Origin: Henckelia pumila
Lineage: Eukaryota; Streptophyta; Magnoliopsida; Lamiales; Gesneriaceae
Assembly: GCF_033568475.1 (NCBI RefSeq)
Contig: NC_133121.1
Location: 136,742,375-136,806,374, forward strand
Direction of reading: 5' to 3'
DNA length: 64,000 bases
The translations under genes were made by a program, and so were the position numbers. Positions 43,855-58,120 of this stretch are shown here, in pieces; the first letter of the stretch is position 1; each line of letters opens with the position of its first letter. The notes beneath the pieces were generated by a model. The model worked only from the letters and a program-made list of their open reading frames with translations. It made no database searches and was not told the origin of the DNA.

Positions 43855-46800
43855 ATGAGGGTTTTGGGGGAGTCTTGGTGTTTCTGCAGCGGAGGTGGCA
43901 AGTCGGAGAGAATGAAGGCCGCTATTTTCTCCGGCAAGGCAATGGCCATGGCTAGAATACACGACGGAGGCACCGGATTCTTGATCCACCGGAATCTGCT
44001 GCTCACCACCCACGCTAATATTCCCTCCGTCGCCGCCGCGGAGACCGCCGACATTAGGCTCCAGAATGGACTTGCCGCTAGCCTTTTTCCTCATAGGTCA
44101 GTTTTGGATGTCGTTTACGTTCCTTCTTTTGAGTAGCTAGAGATGGATGCATGTGCTCCATGTGTGGCTGGTGAGGGATTTGTGTTGTTTGATGCTTGCT
44201 GAGAGATGATTGATGAAATCTAGGGAAGTTTCAAGGGTCGCTAAATTTTGATGGATAAATGAAGTCATTTTATTGTGTCAATTGTTGGGAGCCTGGAGTT
44301 GATTTTGGATCTGGTAGGATTTGGCTTTTAGTTTTTTTGAATAAAGATTGTTGCTTTAAATTGTTATCCTGGGTCCTGGCTAATTCAACAGTTATTATTG
44401 ACTAAAAAGTTTCAGTTTTATATGGGAAGAACGTTTCATCAGTTAATTGTCGAGTTAACTGATATTCAGTTCTTTGTAATTATGATATCTCGTAGCCTGC
44501 TAACATTGTCATTGAATGTGGATTAATTCGTGATTGTATGATACAGGTGTGCCAAACACGTCAATTTTCATGAATAATCTTCCTTTTCCAGCTTAAAATA
44601 CCAAAAATACCTGAAATAGACTCTTGAACTACTCAGTTCCACGGTGACATTATGTACAATGTTTGATTAAATGGATGATTGTGATAACAAATGCATGTGG
44701 GTACAAGTCATACAAACGAGGAGATAGGTGCTGGAAAAGCTTCCCCCTGTCTCTGATCTGGCTTTTCAAGTTAGTTGGAACCTAAATTCTAATGTGGCTC
44801 AGGAAATTGGGGGCCTAGACCCATAAAAATAGATGGCTGTGCTATGTCTCTCACCATATGTTTTAGGCTTGTTATAGCTGCCATAACCCATGGTCTCTTA
44901 TTCATCCCACCCTGAATCTTGAGGTATGAGTCCGTATGACCAGTCTAACTAAGACTTGTATTCCAAATGATGCACAATTTTTTCCTGTGGAGAAAGAACA
45001 ATTTTTCTCTCGGTTAGGTTGAAACTTGAACGGGTTTTGAATTCTATCAACCAGAGAGTTGTCCACTATTGGATCCCCCATCCTTCAGAATCAAGCGAAT
45101 TTCACAAGGGAAGGTGGTTGTCTAGTCTGCGGTCATTTCTTGCTGGTTATGGTTGTCTTATTATGTCACCACCACAACATATTTTTCTTTGTTGGTGTTT
45201 GAGAAAGATACGAAGCTTCATCAATGATATGCATTGAAAATCATTAACTACTTAGATTTAGAAGTACAACCCAAACTGAAATAGTTGCTGGAATTTCTAT
45301 TTTGCGCCTGGCAAACATAGTCGCATCTCTTATTATTAATACCTTTTTATTTCACAATTGTCTGTCTCAAAAAGTAGAAAGTTACAAGCCACCCAGATCC
45401 TTGTGTTTTAGCATCCAAAAAAATCAGTACTAGATGAAAACAATAGGAAAAAAATTACCAGCATTAGTCATTGAATCCGTTACCTTTGCATCTAAGGTTG
45501 TCTTCTACAGAAACCATGTTAACATATGGAAAAATAAGAATCATGTAATAGCCTTTTCATTTTATCACTACCAAACATCAAATATTATTGAATGTAACAG
45601 TCGGTGAAGTATTTTCGATGATTAGTGATAAGTTGTGGTGGGAAGGTGTATCCTGGGACTTTCATGTCTAAGAATGGCCTCTAGTTTTAAGCCAACTCAC
45701 TAGCTTCACTTTTCCCCTCTTGGAACTGGGAAAAAAGATCACATGGTCCCTTTTATACTCTGAAATAGCCTGTCCACCTGTAAACACCATATTTTACTCA
45801 CTTTTTTTTGGGTCCAAAGGTTACGTCAGATTCAGTGTATTTGAAATGTCTCAGGCCTTGGTTTTAATTGATTCTTGAAACTATAAGTCGAGGAACAACT
45901 CCTTGGATTATTTTTCCCTTAAATAAATTCCTGTGATATAAATTATGATCTGCTAGAGGCTACTCACACAGAAGTGAAAAGTGAAACCCCCTGGTTTCTC
46001 AACTTGTGATTGGAATTTTTTTTTTTAGGAGCACAAATGCATTTTCTGGTAACTGATGCATGTCTAATTTTTTTTTTTTATTTTTCCAGATTCTTTATTA
46101 CGAGCTCTGTTCTTGATCTGACTATTGTAGGGCTTGATGCCCTAGATGGAGAGTCAAATGCACCAGCTCAACCTCACTACTTGAAAACCTGTTCAAAGCC
46201 AAATTTGGAACTTGGAAGTATGGTTTATCTTTTAGGATATACGGAGAAACAGGAGTTGGCTGTGGGTGAAGGAAAGGTAGTTATAGCTACAGACAATCTG
46301 ATAAAGCTGTCAACCGATGGAGTGACTTGGAGCGCAGGCTCTGCTGGTTTTGATATTCATGGCAATCTCGCTTTCATGGTTTGTGATCCTATGAAGCTTG
46401 CAACATCACCAAACACTAAATCCTCTTCTACTTCAACATCTTCAACTTCATCATGGAAGAAAGACGTGCCCATGCAATTTGGTATCCCTATCCCAATTAT
46501 CTGTGATTGGTTAAACCAGCACTGGGAAGGCAACCTTGATGAACTTAACAAACCCAAGTTACCTTTGATACGGTTGATGTCTACTGGTCAGAAAAGTGAG
46601 AATTCTTGTGCATCATTCACAATGCGACGAGTTTTTAAGGCAACCGAAGGTGAAAACATGGGGACACCAACATCCTCAAACATGATATCTAAACCTATGG
46701 AGCAACCTGGATCAAGTTCTGCTGTTGTCAACATATTTGAAAATGGGACTTTGACTGGTGACCCACTAGCTGCAACTCATGTCCAGGGGATTCCAACTCC

Positions 46801-47476
46801 GGATATTTACGATTCCCCAATGTTAACCTCATTCCCAGTGAAGAAGAAGGATGTCACTCAGATCCAGCTTTTGGACATCAATTTTCCACCTAGAACTGCT
46901 AAAGCTTTGCTGTCACCTCAACCATCAAGAAAAGTACCGGCCAACTGTGATCAAAATTATGCCAAAAACTTATCACAGCTACCTCCAGAAGGACAACGGC
47001 TTTGTGATGTAGGACCTCCCAGCCCCATGGTGGATGCTGAATCAACAGGGTCAGTCAACGGGGCTGCTCATAGTGACATCCAATCAAGTTCTTCACCCAT
47101 TGAGATACCAGAAGCACCACATGAATACAGCAGCGAGGGAGAAACGACCATGTACTCTGCCGAAACAGCTGAAAGCCGTAACTATACCAGTCCTAGAGAG
47201 GGAATGTTTTATCAAGTAGGGAGGAGCCAAAGTTGTGTCAACTACAACCGATGGGGGCCAATGCCAAAAAATTTAGTTGCACGTGGGGCAACGCTGGAAA
47301 AGCACAGGAGCTTTATGCAAGGAAGGAATGTTTACTCTCAAGGGACAACTTCTCAGAGGAGCAACGACTACTTTAGCCCCACTGTTTCTTCAATAATGAA
47401 GAAGCGGAACAATTTGGAGCAACAAAACAGGCCAAGGCAAAGTGCAGTCATTTCGTCTCCACGGTGGTTGTTCTAA
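43855..47476 (+). CDS. plant trypsin-family (serine protease-like) protein
   Basis: Two exons, 43855-44096 and 46090-47476, join in phase across a 2-kb intron (1629 nt, 542 aa). The N-terminal half looks like a chymotrypsin-fold protease: GTGFLIHRNLLLTTHANIPS carries the likely catalytic His, SSVLDLTIVGLD the Asp, and WSAGSAGFDIHGNL the Ser in a GSAG setting. The second half is Ser/Pro-rich and low in structure, with conserved-looking islands at the end (GRSQSCVNYNRWGPMPKN and VISSPRWLF). No signal peptide is obvious, so it may be cytosolic or nuclear. Plant relatives are annotated only as trypsin family; the substrate is unknown. No defects are seen. Confidence 0.88.
44097..46089 (+). other. 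large intron of the trypsin-family gene
   Basis: Starts GTCAGT at 44097 and ends TTTTTCCAG at 46089. The short frames inside show no family. Nothing else is recognised in it. Confidence 0.8.
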
Positions 47477-48341
47477 CAGTTATTGGTACATTACAACTAT
47501 TCTTTATAAATGATGAAATATATGGCCTGCACATACCTCCAACTCGCCTTTTAGTCTATACATGTAACTATTACATCTTGTTGATCAATAAGAAATTTGC
47601 ACAATGCCTTCTCTGAAATGGAAATGTTATTGAAACTATGAAGATAGTAAACATAAATCCTTTGTAGCTTTGCTCGTGGGGCGACATGATGACAGTGGGA
47701 CGACATATGAAAGGACATGCAGGTGTCGTATATAATTAAAAAAAATGATAGATAAAAGAAGTTTTATATGTTTCATGCGTAGGTTTATTATTGGTTGAAT
47801 GGTTAATATTTATCTTATTATACACATCAAATATACAAGTCCTCTTCTAGGTTTTTCGAATGGTTAACTGGTGATATACCAGTGTGGTTGTCAAACTTTG
47901 TAACAATGACTTGATTTCCTCATCTTAATGAAGGTGTTTTTACTGCAATAAAAAAATTAACATCAAATTACAGAGTTGAGCTTGAAAGTAAACGAAATCT
48001 TAATCAATTCAATCTCATAACTAAGATAGTGTTTACAATCTCTAAATAAAGTGTGTATGAATTTTTTCTTCACGAATTTGAGTTGTAAACACTACCTAAA
48101 ATCGAGCAATTATTTTCAAATGTTAGAATACATCAAGGTTATGTTCGTTTTCATTCATACGAAAATAAAAACGATTTATCCACAGACCAAATGAGGCGGG
48201 ATTTTGATTCTTTCAAGAGTGGTTGATATTCATCATACTTTGTTTTTAAATGATTAATGTAAAATTATATTTCCTCCTTTCATCAAATTCCTGGCGCACG
48301 TATGCACTTAATTCTGCAATGAAGTTCATCTGTTGAAACGG
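47477..48341. other. intergenic between convergent genes
   Basis: About 0.9 kb of AT-rich sequence holding the 3' UTRs of the trypsin-family gene and the thioesterase gene. No further feature is seen. Confidence 0.6.
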
Positions 48342-50755
48342 CTACAACATATCAGCGTCCATACGCTCCGCGATTCTGTGTGCCTCTTCCTCAGTTGCTG
48401 GAACCACCTTTCGAACCCTATGACCATTGTTCATCATCGCCTTTGCCTCTGGACGAACGGTGAACGTGAAGTAAAACCTATTCGACACCTATATGATCAA
48501 AAGTACAAATCATATCATTTTTTAGATATTATTAGAGTCAAAAATCGCGAATGGTACCATCCCCTCTTTTTTGTACATCTAAGCCAGTATGGGAGTACAG
48601 GAGCGGACCTCATATATGCATGCACAAACTGTTCTTAAATGAAATCAAACCTTGGAAAATATTTGTTTTCCACTTATTGTAGAAGGCATACCTCACTAGA
48701 CCTTAATTCAGGCCTTGTAACATGAGCAACAACTTCTACGTGGATTAGGGGCTGATCCGAATCCTGGAATTCTGTGTACAATACACATGACTTAAAACGT
48801 AAGAAGTCCCCGACGTCTACCTGCGGCGTTCAGCAAAATGATAATTGATCAGGCACTGAACAACTAATGTAGTCGCATTTGAGACGATAAATTACTTTTC
48901 TTCAAATAGTTTACTAAATTTTATGATCTGTAAAGCATAAAATAGATCTAACTATATACTCGTACCGGTTTCAAAAAATCAACATGATCAACTTCCATAA
49001 AGGATGGCATCACTCCAGCAAACACATAGGATGTTGAAAAAGCTAATTCGAATGCTCGGAGCATCAGAAACCCTCCAAAGATCCGACCATGAATGTTTCT
49101 TTGCTGTGGCTGGCAAATTAAAGAGTTCTCGAGGCGAGTGTCTCTGAGAAGAATACAGTCTCTATCTGCCAAGGCTGGCATGTCACAGAAGATGCGTCCC
49201 TCAGCTAGTAATGCTTTGAATTTATTCTCCTCTCCATTTTCAATAACTTTATTATCACCATTCAACTTATTTTTTCTCAGTTTGCTTCTTACTTCTGCGG
49301 CCTCATAGAGCAACTTCTCTTGCTCTGTTTCTGGAGTTAGTCGATTCACAGGAGCAGCTTTGCCCGTCTTGTAATCACGAGCCACGAAAATGAAATTCGC
49401 GGTCAAGGCAACTGAATCTGTATCTTCAGCTATCACAGTGAAAGATAACTTATTTTAGTTAAAGATGTGCATCAGGCTATCTTAATTAATTTGACTTGGG
49501 CAGAACTTCGAGATTTTAGTTTTATCCTCCCTTTTGGGTTGGACTAGACATCTGACATTCTGTGAGATCGAGTATTGGTCACCATATCACTAAAAAAATT
49601 TAGAATCAGGGCCAAAACGACCTATTTTAATTATCGTGCCACATAGATGGCCACATAAACTTGAATTTGATATCAATTTCAAGACCAAACATGTCATAAT
49701 ACCAAAAAGCTACACTTAGGTGTTAGTGATGCGACGAATCTTTTCCATAGGAAAGCAGCCCAAGCACAATATTTTGATAGTCGACTAACATACACAACCA
49801 CACGAAAAACAGGACAGTGATTACTGCTCCACACGTCCCAAGTAAGGCAGACATAAGGATAATAAAATCAAGGGAATAATTTCGAGACAAAACGGGCATT
49901 GGCTAGAAAGGAAAGTACCAGGAGCTGGCTGAGTCACATCGAGCTGAATCTCAATTGAAGACCGGCCAACCCAAATTACAGCACCAGATATATTCAGATC
50001 AACGTCAACAAAAATGGGCTTCTTTAGTACCATTTTATCGACAGAAGCAGTCACCAGATAGAGCGGTCTAGTGGTGCTATCATCATCTGAACAGTGCTAT
50101 ATCATACAAGGAAGAAATGAAAGATTTCAAGACAAAACAAAGACCATTTTACAAACAAGGTTATTCCTATAATGATTTGTATATTTTAATAAAATACATC
50201 AAACCATAATGGTATAAAACTTGCAATCTGAGAAACAAGCCCGAAACAAATCGAAATTCACCAGTGATACAAAATGTATACACCATCCAGATGCAAGGCT
50301 GAGTGCAAACATTGAAATAACGTGTAATAAGCATACTGGGAACAAAAACTATCTTGAAAGCATTTTACCTTAACAGATATGGTTCCTGCAAGAGCATCGA
50401 GATCTTCGAGCAATTTTCCAATTCTGACCTCATTCCAAGGATCCCTGTATTGTTCTCTCAGCGTATAATCACTGGAGAAATTGTACAGAATAGTCATTCT
50501 GCTCTGTGATGGCTTTTTCGTCAGCAATTCGCTCTGTGGGGGTGCATCAAGCGGGGGATCGAGAAGCCTTTCAAAGATCTTGGACCTTGTTTCCCAAAGG
50601 GTACTCGTAACAGGTGAGTGGTACATTCCTGGCCACAAACTAAGGGGCTTCCTTGTTGAAGAATTGGATTCACTTTTCTTGGGAGAGTACTCAAATGGTG
50701 AGGTAAAATTGGAAAAGATTGGAATGGGAGTTGGGGAAGTGGGATTGGACTCCAT
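48342..50755 (-). CDS. acyl-CoA thioesterase, double hot-dog (ACOT9-like)
   Basis: Predicted to hydrolyse acyl-CoA to free acid and CoA; relatives are organellar. Five minus-strand exons: 50369-50755, 49919-50096, 48966-49429, 48692-48820 and 48342-48488, 1305 nt in total (434 aa), all in phase. The first hot-dog domain spans about residues 85-250 (SVDKMVLKKPIFVDVDLNIS, then SSIEIQLDVTQ and ANFIFVARD). The second spans about 280-420 (NIHGRIFGGFLMLRAFELAF, FMEVDHVDFLKPV and HVEVVAHVTRPE). The N-terminal 80 residues are Ser/Pro-rich (MESNPTSPTPIPIFSNFTSP) and not a classic transit peptide, so the location is uncertain. The stop TAG is at 48342-48344. No breaks are seen. Confidence 0.88.
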
Positions 50756-52336
50756 TGAACTGAAATTAGAACTGGGGATATCACGTGAACAAAGAAATGG
50801 ATGAGGATTCTTGAATATTGATTCTTGATGAAATTTCAGTATAAAGTGAGGATCTTTGCTGAAACTAATCTAATGGGTTGTAAGAATCCAGAGGAGAACA
50901 GCAGAAACAGAGGGAAATTGGAAGCAGAAGAGGGAGAGCGACGGGGGTTTCACCCGAATGAAGTAAGAGCCTCTTTGGAGAAAACTAGGTAAGCAGTATT
51001 ATTGCATGATCAGCCGAGAAGTCCTACTTTGTTTATTTGCATAAAATAATGTTTAAGTACAACTAATATTTGTACAATGATATTTATAATAATTATATCG
51101 TGATATTTTATTATTATCTCGTGAGATTTTAATATGATATCGTGAAATTTTGATATGATATCGTGAGATTTGATAAATTAAAATTTTGTATTGAATTTTT
51201 TGTGATGTAAAAATTGTTGTACAAATTTGGTTGTACATATAGCATTGCTCATTTGCATATTACTCGAGAGTCGAATATGCAACATTCCCTCCCCAACTAG
51301 AAAATATGTGTTATCAATTTGATAGAAAATGATATAAATATATATATTTTTTTGTCACTTTTATGTTAATAAATATTAATTTAATATAACCAAATAAAAC
51401 GTTTGTTTTGAAATAAGTTATTCTACTAAAAAGGAATTGGAATTTTAAAAACTTTGCATAGGTTGGACCAAAATTGTAATGTATCCCTTTTTCTTCTTGT
51501 TTATTGTTAGGACCTTTTTTAAGCTTTATCTAATTTTAGTTTCATTAGATAGATATTTGAAGTTTAAAAGTCATTACCTTATTTATGGACTTTTTGTAAC
51601 AGCTCGTGGTCAAATTTAGATATGTAAATGTCATTTTTGCGGATCTTAAAATAAGATAATAAATCATTACATGTGTCATTACATGCGTCACGAATAGAAC
51701 GTTAAAAGCATTGGGAGTCCACAATTCGTTACCTAAAACCAAATAAATTAAGGAAAGCATTGAAAAAGCAAAGTATGTAAAAATGAGAGCACCGAAAAAA
51801 TAGTTCATTCCCTTGTTTATATACTTTTTATTTATATTATGGGTCATGGATTTTCAGTATTGGGTTCCCTTTTGGGCTTATTCTCTCTAACTTAATGCCA
51901 GTTTAATGGGTCCTTCGTTGGGTTAAACCTAATTTTTGGTTATTACCAATCAATTTATTGCATTTTCTTGTGATTGTGCAAAAAACATAGACACGTGATT
52001 CGAGTACAAAATTTATCTGCGACATTTTCGAATACCAAAAAAAAAGGATAATGTTGTGCGAACAAACCAGATGCCAACTAAGTTTCTTGAGATAAACGAG
52101 CTGTTTGAATAATACAGTCGAGCTAGAAAACAATAGACGTGCCGAATTAATAGAAAAAACTACAGAGGCTGGTGTCTAAATTCATTTACTATATATAACA
52201 CCAGCAGTGCTTTTATTTAACTTAATATATATAGTATACAGGCCCAAGTACCAGCAGCAATTATAATAGATACTGCTGCTGATAATATTTCTAACTTAAT
52301 AGCTCAAACTGATTAATCTTTCCCAACGACAGCATG
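50756..52336. other. intergenic: thioesterase promoter and ASN 3' flank
   Basis: No gene is seen. It contains the thioesterase 5' UTR and promoter (about 50756-51000), a MITE-like foldback with internal short tandem repeats (51057-51236), and AT-rich DNA to the asparagine synthetase stop. Confidence 0.6.
51057..51236. repeat. MITE-like foldback with internal ~22-bp tandem repeats
   Basis: Left arm GTACAACTAATATTTGTACAA (51057-51077) is mirrored by TTGTACAAATTTGGTTGTAC (51217-51236). Between them, about 51095-51178, four variants of TATCGTGAGATTTTGATATGA follow one another. No clear target duplication is visible, so the superfamily is open. Confidence 0.6.
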
Positions 52337-55300
52337 CTAGCCCCGAATGGTTAGCCCGGGTGCAGTAGTCCCCATCACTCGTGCCGCGGGCTCAGTGACT
52401 TTAGTCGTCAACTTCCCATTAGCGACCACGGTTGCACGTTTCTCATAAGGCGAGTTATGCACACCAACGGCGGCCCTGCCTGATGGGTCAAGGTTTTTCG
52501 ACCAAGATTCGTCCCACGCCACAGCCGTAGCAGTGCTGCACGCCACACTTGCACCACCTGGGACAGTGAGGCTGGCCGAGTTCTGCATTGGAAAATAATG
52601 GTGATTGTATAATGCTAGCCGCCCCCTTTTCTATGACAAGAAGTTAGCACAAATTCGCTTCATTCGTGCATCTGAAACAAACAAACTATACCTGTGGGAA
52701 GAATCTCTCGAATATCGTTCTGTAGAAGTAGGCCTCCTTAGTGGTTGGAGTGTTATGGGGAAAGATATGCGCAGCATTGAGCATCATCTTGTCATTGACC
52801 TGTTACGAGAACGTACCGATTCCATATATCAATTTGTATTGCAGAAATGCCGGATACAACGACGAGAAAAAAGAAGAAACAATCTTAAGTTTTCACTCTC
52901 AGAAAGCATGATGGGGATGTAGACAAAAGTTATAATACTAATTTAGTTCTTCTTCAATTATGTTTTAAAAGAAAAACTAGTCTTATCAAGGGATGAGAGA
53001 ATATAAAAGCCGAGTTTCCGCATTTTAGTGATTGTTGGTACATACATGGTGTTCAGCATGAGCTTTGAGTCCATCAATCCAGCTATAGCCCACACCATCA
53101 CTAAATTGTTCCTTCTGCCTATAAAGAATATGCTGCAAGAATCCAAACAAAAAATTCGTGAGCAGCCTCTTTCGAATCATGAATATTTAGCTACACGCAA
53201 GCACACGAGAGGATCGATTTTAAACACCTTAGGAAGATATGGGCGCTCCTCATCATCGAAGGCCTTCCTTAAAATCCACTTCTCAATACGTTTTTGCTCT
53301 GGTTTGATCTGAGAGTGTGAAAAATAATGGCAATTAGTTTGATATTATACAAAAGTTTATAAATGAAGAACTAAGAATATTGGCCTCACCATCTTCCACT
53401 CAGGGTCGATGCTCATCGCGACCTTAACAAATTCCTTATCTAAAAACGGAACTCGCGCCTCTAATCCCCAAGCAGAAGTTGCCTTATTCGCTCGCAAACA
53501 GTCATATTGGTGAAGGGCCTTAATCTGAATTTATAGAAAAAAACTTAAATAAATTTGACATCATCAAAGTTTCTTCAGTGTCTTGGGAGACGGTGGATTC
53601 CATATACCTTGCGGCAAGTTTCGCGATGGAATTCATCCTTGTTAGGCGCCTTATGGAAGTATAAATATCCACCGAAGATCTCGTCCGCGCCTTCACCTGA
53701 TAAGACCATTTTCACTCCAAGTGATTTGATCTTACGCGACATAAGGAACATGGGAGTGCTTGCTCGAATCGTAGTTACATCATATGTCTCAATATGATAA
53801 ATCACATCCTCAATCGCATCGATACCATCCTGTAACATAGCATAAAAGGTCAGTTGTCTCAAGAAGATGAACAATATCAAGACGAAAATCAAACGACATA
53901 ATCGCACATAGGCTCCAAAACGCGAACCTGAACGGTGAAATAAAATTCGTGGTGAACGGTACCCAAATAATCAGCAACTTCTCTAGCAGCTTTCAGATCA
54001 GGCGACCCCTGAACAACACTAAAATCGTTTAGATTTCGACAACATCGAGGCTTGCTAAACTCTAAATATTCGAGATGACGGTGACGACCTCAAGGCCAAC
54101 ACAGAAAGAATGAAGCTGAACTCCCCAGTGCTTCGCAGCTTTCGTCCCCTCCAAGTGACGAGCAGTAACGGCAGCAACCAAGGATGAATCGAGTCCTCCC
54201 GATAAAAGAACTCCAAATGGAACATCAGTCATTAGCCTTTTAACAACAGCCTGAACGATTTTTCGACGAAAAACAATCAATCCAAAACATCTATTATCAA
54301 TTCACTAAACCAGCCTTGCATAAATTCTCAAAAAAAATCTCACTTTTTCGAAAGCACGCCTCAGGACTAAAGGCTCATACGGAGTTGAAGGAATGGCCTC
54401 GGAGAACCATTGAGGATTGTACCATCTTCGAAGACCGCCCATCTTGCTCGAATACAAGTGCCCTGGAGGGAAAACTTCGAAATGCTCACATTCATCATTT
54501 AATCCTTTCAGCTCCGACGATATCCAAACCGAACCTACATCGATAAATCGAGCTTAGAATAGCCCAACAACATTGTTTATGGCATAAAAAATTTCATAGT
54601 CATAGATTACTGAGAAATTAAACACTACCATCGAGCCCCCAGCCGATGTACAAGGAAGTGATCCCAATGGCATCACGGGCTGCAAGAAAGCTGTTATCAC
54701 GAGTATCCAGCAACACAAATGAGAACATTCCATCCAGCATATCCACGAAATTTTCGCCATGCTCTTCGTACTGATTTTTAAAAAAAAATAAAAAAAAAAA
54801 GATAACCCATTTCATTGTTTGGTGACTTTAATAGATTCAACATCAAGAAATAACAAACACAAATTTCTTGGCCTCCGGATGCTTTTTGTGTGATAAAAAA
54901 ATGAAATACTCACTAGATGGGCAATAACATCGCAATCACTTCCAGTTCGAAACTTGTGATTAGGCAAGTTCTTGCGCAATTCCTCGTGGTTGTAGATTTC
55001 TCCATTCACCTAGATATAAGTTTTCAAATTTTTTTACCCAAAAAACAAAAAACCCACCAAAACTATTGCATATATAATCTTTTTCCAAGATTTCTTTTTT
55101 AAAAAAAAAAAAAGAAAAAAGAAAAAATTTACCGTGACTACGATCTTTTCATCTTCATTGAAGAGGGGTTGGTCGCCAGAAGCCGGATCCACAATTGCCA
55201 GCCTTTGGTGAGACAAATAGCAATCTCCATGCTGATAAAGTCCACTCCAATCAGGTCCCCTGTGCTTCAATCTAGCCAACAACAAGATATCAGCTACTGC

Positions 55301-55800
55301 TCAATTTATGCACCCACAGGACAAACAAACAAAATGTCTCCTACTTCATTCCAGTTTACATCTTTATGTTTATCTTGAAAATATTCCAGTCCAATTATAA
55401 CCATCACATCTCTTGTCGATAAATACATACACGTACATAGAGATGGACCCAAGATTTGGTGCCCAATAGGGATGGACTTTCACCAAGACCTGACTTTTCA
55501 ACTTGAGTACAAGGAGTGACGTTTCATGCATGAAATAAACTCGGACTGAAACAAGTTAGTCCACAGTCCATCCAAATTCCATATTTATTTTCACTCGAGC
55601 GAGTTGCAAAGATCGAAACTTTTCACGTTCCCAGATCCATATATCCATCACCCAGTCCAGGAAAAAGGAGAATGCATACAAAAATCAAGTAAACGAAGCA
55701 AAAAAATCAGAGGAAATAACCTGCGTGAAAGCTCGAGGACCCGAACCCTCTTGGCTTGACAGTCATCGGAACAACCCAAAACTGCTAGTATCCCACACAT
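52337..55800 (-). CDS. ASN: asparagine synthetase (glutamine-hydrolysing)
   Basis: Makes asparagine from aspartate, glutamine and ATP in the cytosol, a main route of nitrogen transport in plants. Thirteen minus-strand exons: 55721-55800, 55133-55271, 54914-55009, 54626-54770, 54344-54534, 54089-54250, 53928-54008, 53608-53829, 53390-53524, 53228-53308, 53046-53132, 52692-52799 and 52337-52582. They sum to 1773 nt, 590 aa, the usual length. The N-terminal glutaminase starts [10 protein letters not shown], with the catalytic Cys2. It has [18 protein letters not shown] and the GSDCDV loop. The synthetase domain has the PP-loop [14 protein letters not shown] and [12 protein letters not shown]. 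The C-terminal tail includes [16 protein letters not shown] box lies at 56043-56050. Every exon is in phase and intact. Confidence 0.96.
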
Positions 55801-56042
55801 CACTACTTACCGGCTGAAAAATTCAAAATAGAATGAATATCTTCCTTACCCAAGAAAAGAACAAAAAAAAACAAGAGTGCATGCAAATTCCAAGAATGGA
55901 ACAGTTACAGAACAAAGAGAAACATAAAAGTCGTGATCTAATATGCGAGAGACGTACGCATAAAAGAGAACAAAAAGCTCTGAATCAGTCTCTGGTCTTG
56001 TTTTAGTGCTGGCTTGTGTTGAATGCGCCGCTTGAAATGGCT

Positions 56043-56050
56043 TATTTATA
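56043..56050 (-). promoter_or_regulatory. TATA box of asparagine synthetase
   Basis: The minus strand reads TATAAATA in GGCTATAAATAAGCC. Transcription would start near 56010-56018, leaving about 210 nt of 5' UTR before the ATG at 55800. Confidence 0.6.
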
Positions 56051-56442
56051 GCCAAGAATAAAGAGGGAGCCCAGAAAATGACCTCCCATGCGGCGACACT
56101 TCCTCGCCAATTTTGCCAATCTAATATTATCTCAAATAATGCATTTCAAGTTCTCATTTATTAGTTATTATATTATATACTATAGTGACATAATGACATT
56201 GTCATGGGACATTTTCACGTGTGGCACCCAACTTGCGATAAGTTTTTTCCTTTTTTTTTTTTTTGAACGAAGTTTTTTCCTCTTTTTAAATAAAGAAAAT
56301 TGTGATTGTTTCATTTAAATTAAAATTGTCACCATTATTTATGGTCACATGCCATCCTTTGAGGAGTGGATGAGGTTCCTAAATGGCTAAATCCTAACTC
56401 ATTATTGTAACATTTTTTAAAATATCCAATTGTTTTGGATGA

Positions 56443-56505
<63 letters not shown>

Positions 56506-58120
56506 CGTCGATGAAATTATTCCCTTTTTCTATCTCGAAAATTGATGTAGTTGAGTTTTATAGAGTGCCCCGTCTCTTTATGTCACCTTTTTTATTTCAT
56601 CATTTGCATTCCATTTTTTTTTACTCGATCGGATGACTCCTTGGGAATCTTGGATAGATTCACTTGGCACAAAATAATGTACTATACCTTTTGTTTTCGG
56701 ATATCAATATGGACTTAATAAAATCTTTTGAATTTTATTTTTTTTTTATTTTTTTTATGACGTAAGAACTCGCGGCCGTTACTTTTCGATGCGTATTGGA
56801 TAAACCCCCACACTAACGCAATATCCTGCAAACTACGTTAATTTTTTTTTTTTTTTGAATTTTAGATATACGTTCAGCACGACAAAATTGAATGTTTATA
56901 GTGTTGGAAAACTTTTTAAAAATGGTTGAGTTCTTGCTATCTCGAAATAATTTGGTCAAACGTAAACTCCACGCAAGTTTGAGTTAATAGAGTTACATAA
57001 TATCACGATAACATCTAATTAACCTTAAAATTTATACAATCGTACTTACGCGTGAAAAATCCTACACAATCTTTCATGTTTAGCGCACCGACGTTCAATT
57101 TTAGTATGAAAGTGAACCATCTAAGAAATGGACACTTGAGTGCTATGGAATTTCCTTACCACAAGGAATATATATACCATCTCTTCTTGTTTTTAGATGC
57201 GGGTTGAAATTTGGACAATCCACATCATTTATGCGTTTACGAGATAATCTTCTGCAAAATTCAAGCGTTTATATATATATATATAATGTAAAGTCTTGTC
57301 GTTGGTTTTTTAGATTTCGTAAACACTGTTTTTGTATACAACATTATGATCAAATTAGCCGATAATTCGACACCTGTTTAAATTCGTGCAAATTACTTTT
57401 AAATCAATAGATACTTTCGAAACTGTCAAACAATTTGAAAGAGTGAGATGGATAGGCCAATCCTGATCCCAATTTTATTAAACTGTATAGTGTGTGTTGT
57501 CTATTAATCAGAACTAGATTCCATATGGAATACGAAATTTGTATGTTCTCCAACGTCCGATTTTTATTTTTATTTTTTCATATGGGGCCTACTAAAAGAA
57601 TAAATCTTATTTATATATCCACTCGGATAGTCGGATGTACTCTCAAAGACAATGTCTTAGAGTAGAACCACATTAATATATTTGGTTTATCCTATATCGA
57701 AAGTATTTCTCTTTATATTTCAATAACATTATATTACTTGAGTCTTCATATTTTTACGAAAGTTAACATATTTATTGGTGATCTAAAGGCTAGTATTTGA
57801 CCACATCGTAAAAGTAAAAAATACTTCATGTTATCATGTATAATATAGAATAATCTTATTTAATATATAATTCCATTTCAAATGAAAAAAATTATTACTG
57901 TGTCATTTTTTTAGGGAGATAAAAGTCCATGTTTATAACGTATCCAGACATTCTGAAAAATATTTAGGAGAAATAAATTAGTGTCTAGTGAATATGATGT
58001 TTGCTTCAATATGTTTTTTTTATAAATTTTTTTTCCTATGGTAGACATCATATCCTGTCAATATGTGTTAATGATATATCCCTAATTTTATATAATTATT
58101 CAAGACATCATATACTGGGA
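56051..58120. other. asparagine synthetase upstream region and gene-free AT-rich DNA
   Basis: The promoter region is followed by non-coding AT-rich sequence. The only clear repeat is the ATT microsatellite. Nothing with coding character was found on either strand. Confidence 0.6.
56443..56505. repeat. (ATT)n microsatellite
   Basis: A near-perfect run of about 21 ATT units. The poly-Leu open frame across it is an artefact of the repeat. Confidence 0.95.

Noticed and set aside
56430-56636. Poly-leucine open frame
   Set aside because: Produced by reading through the (ATT)n microsatellite.
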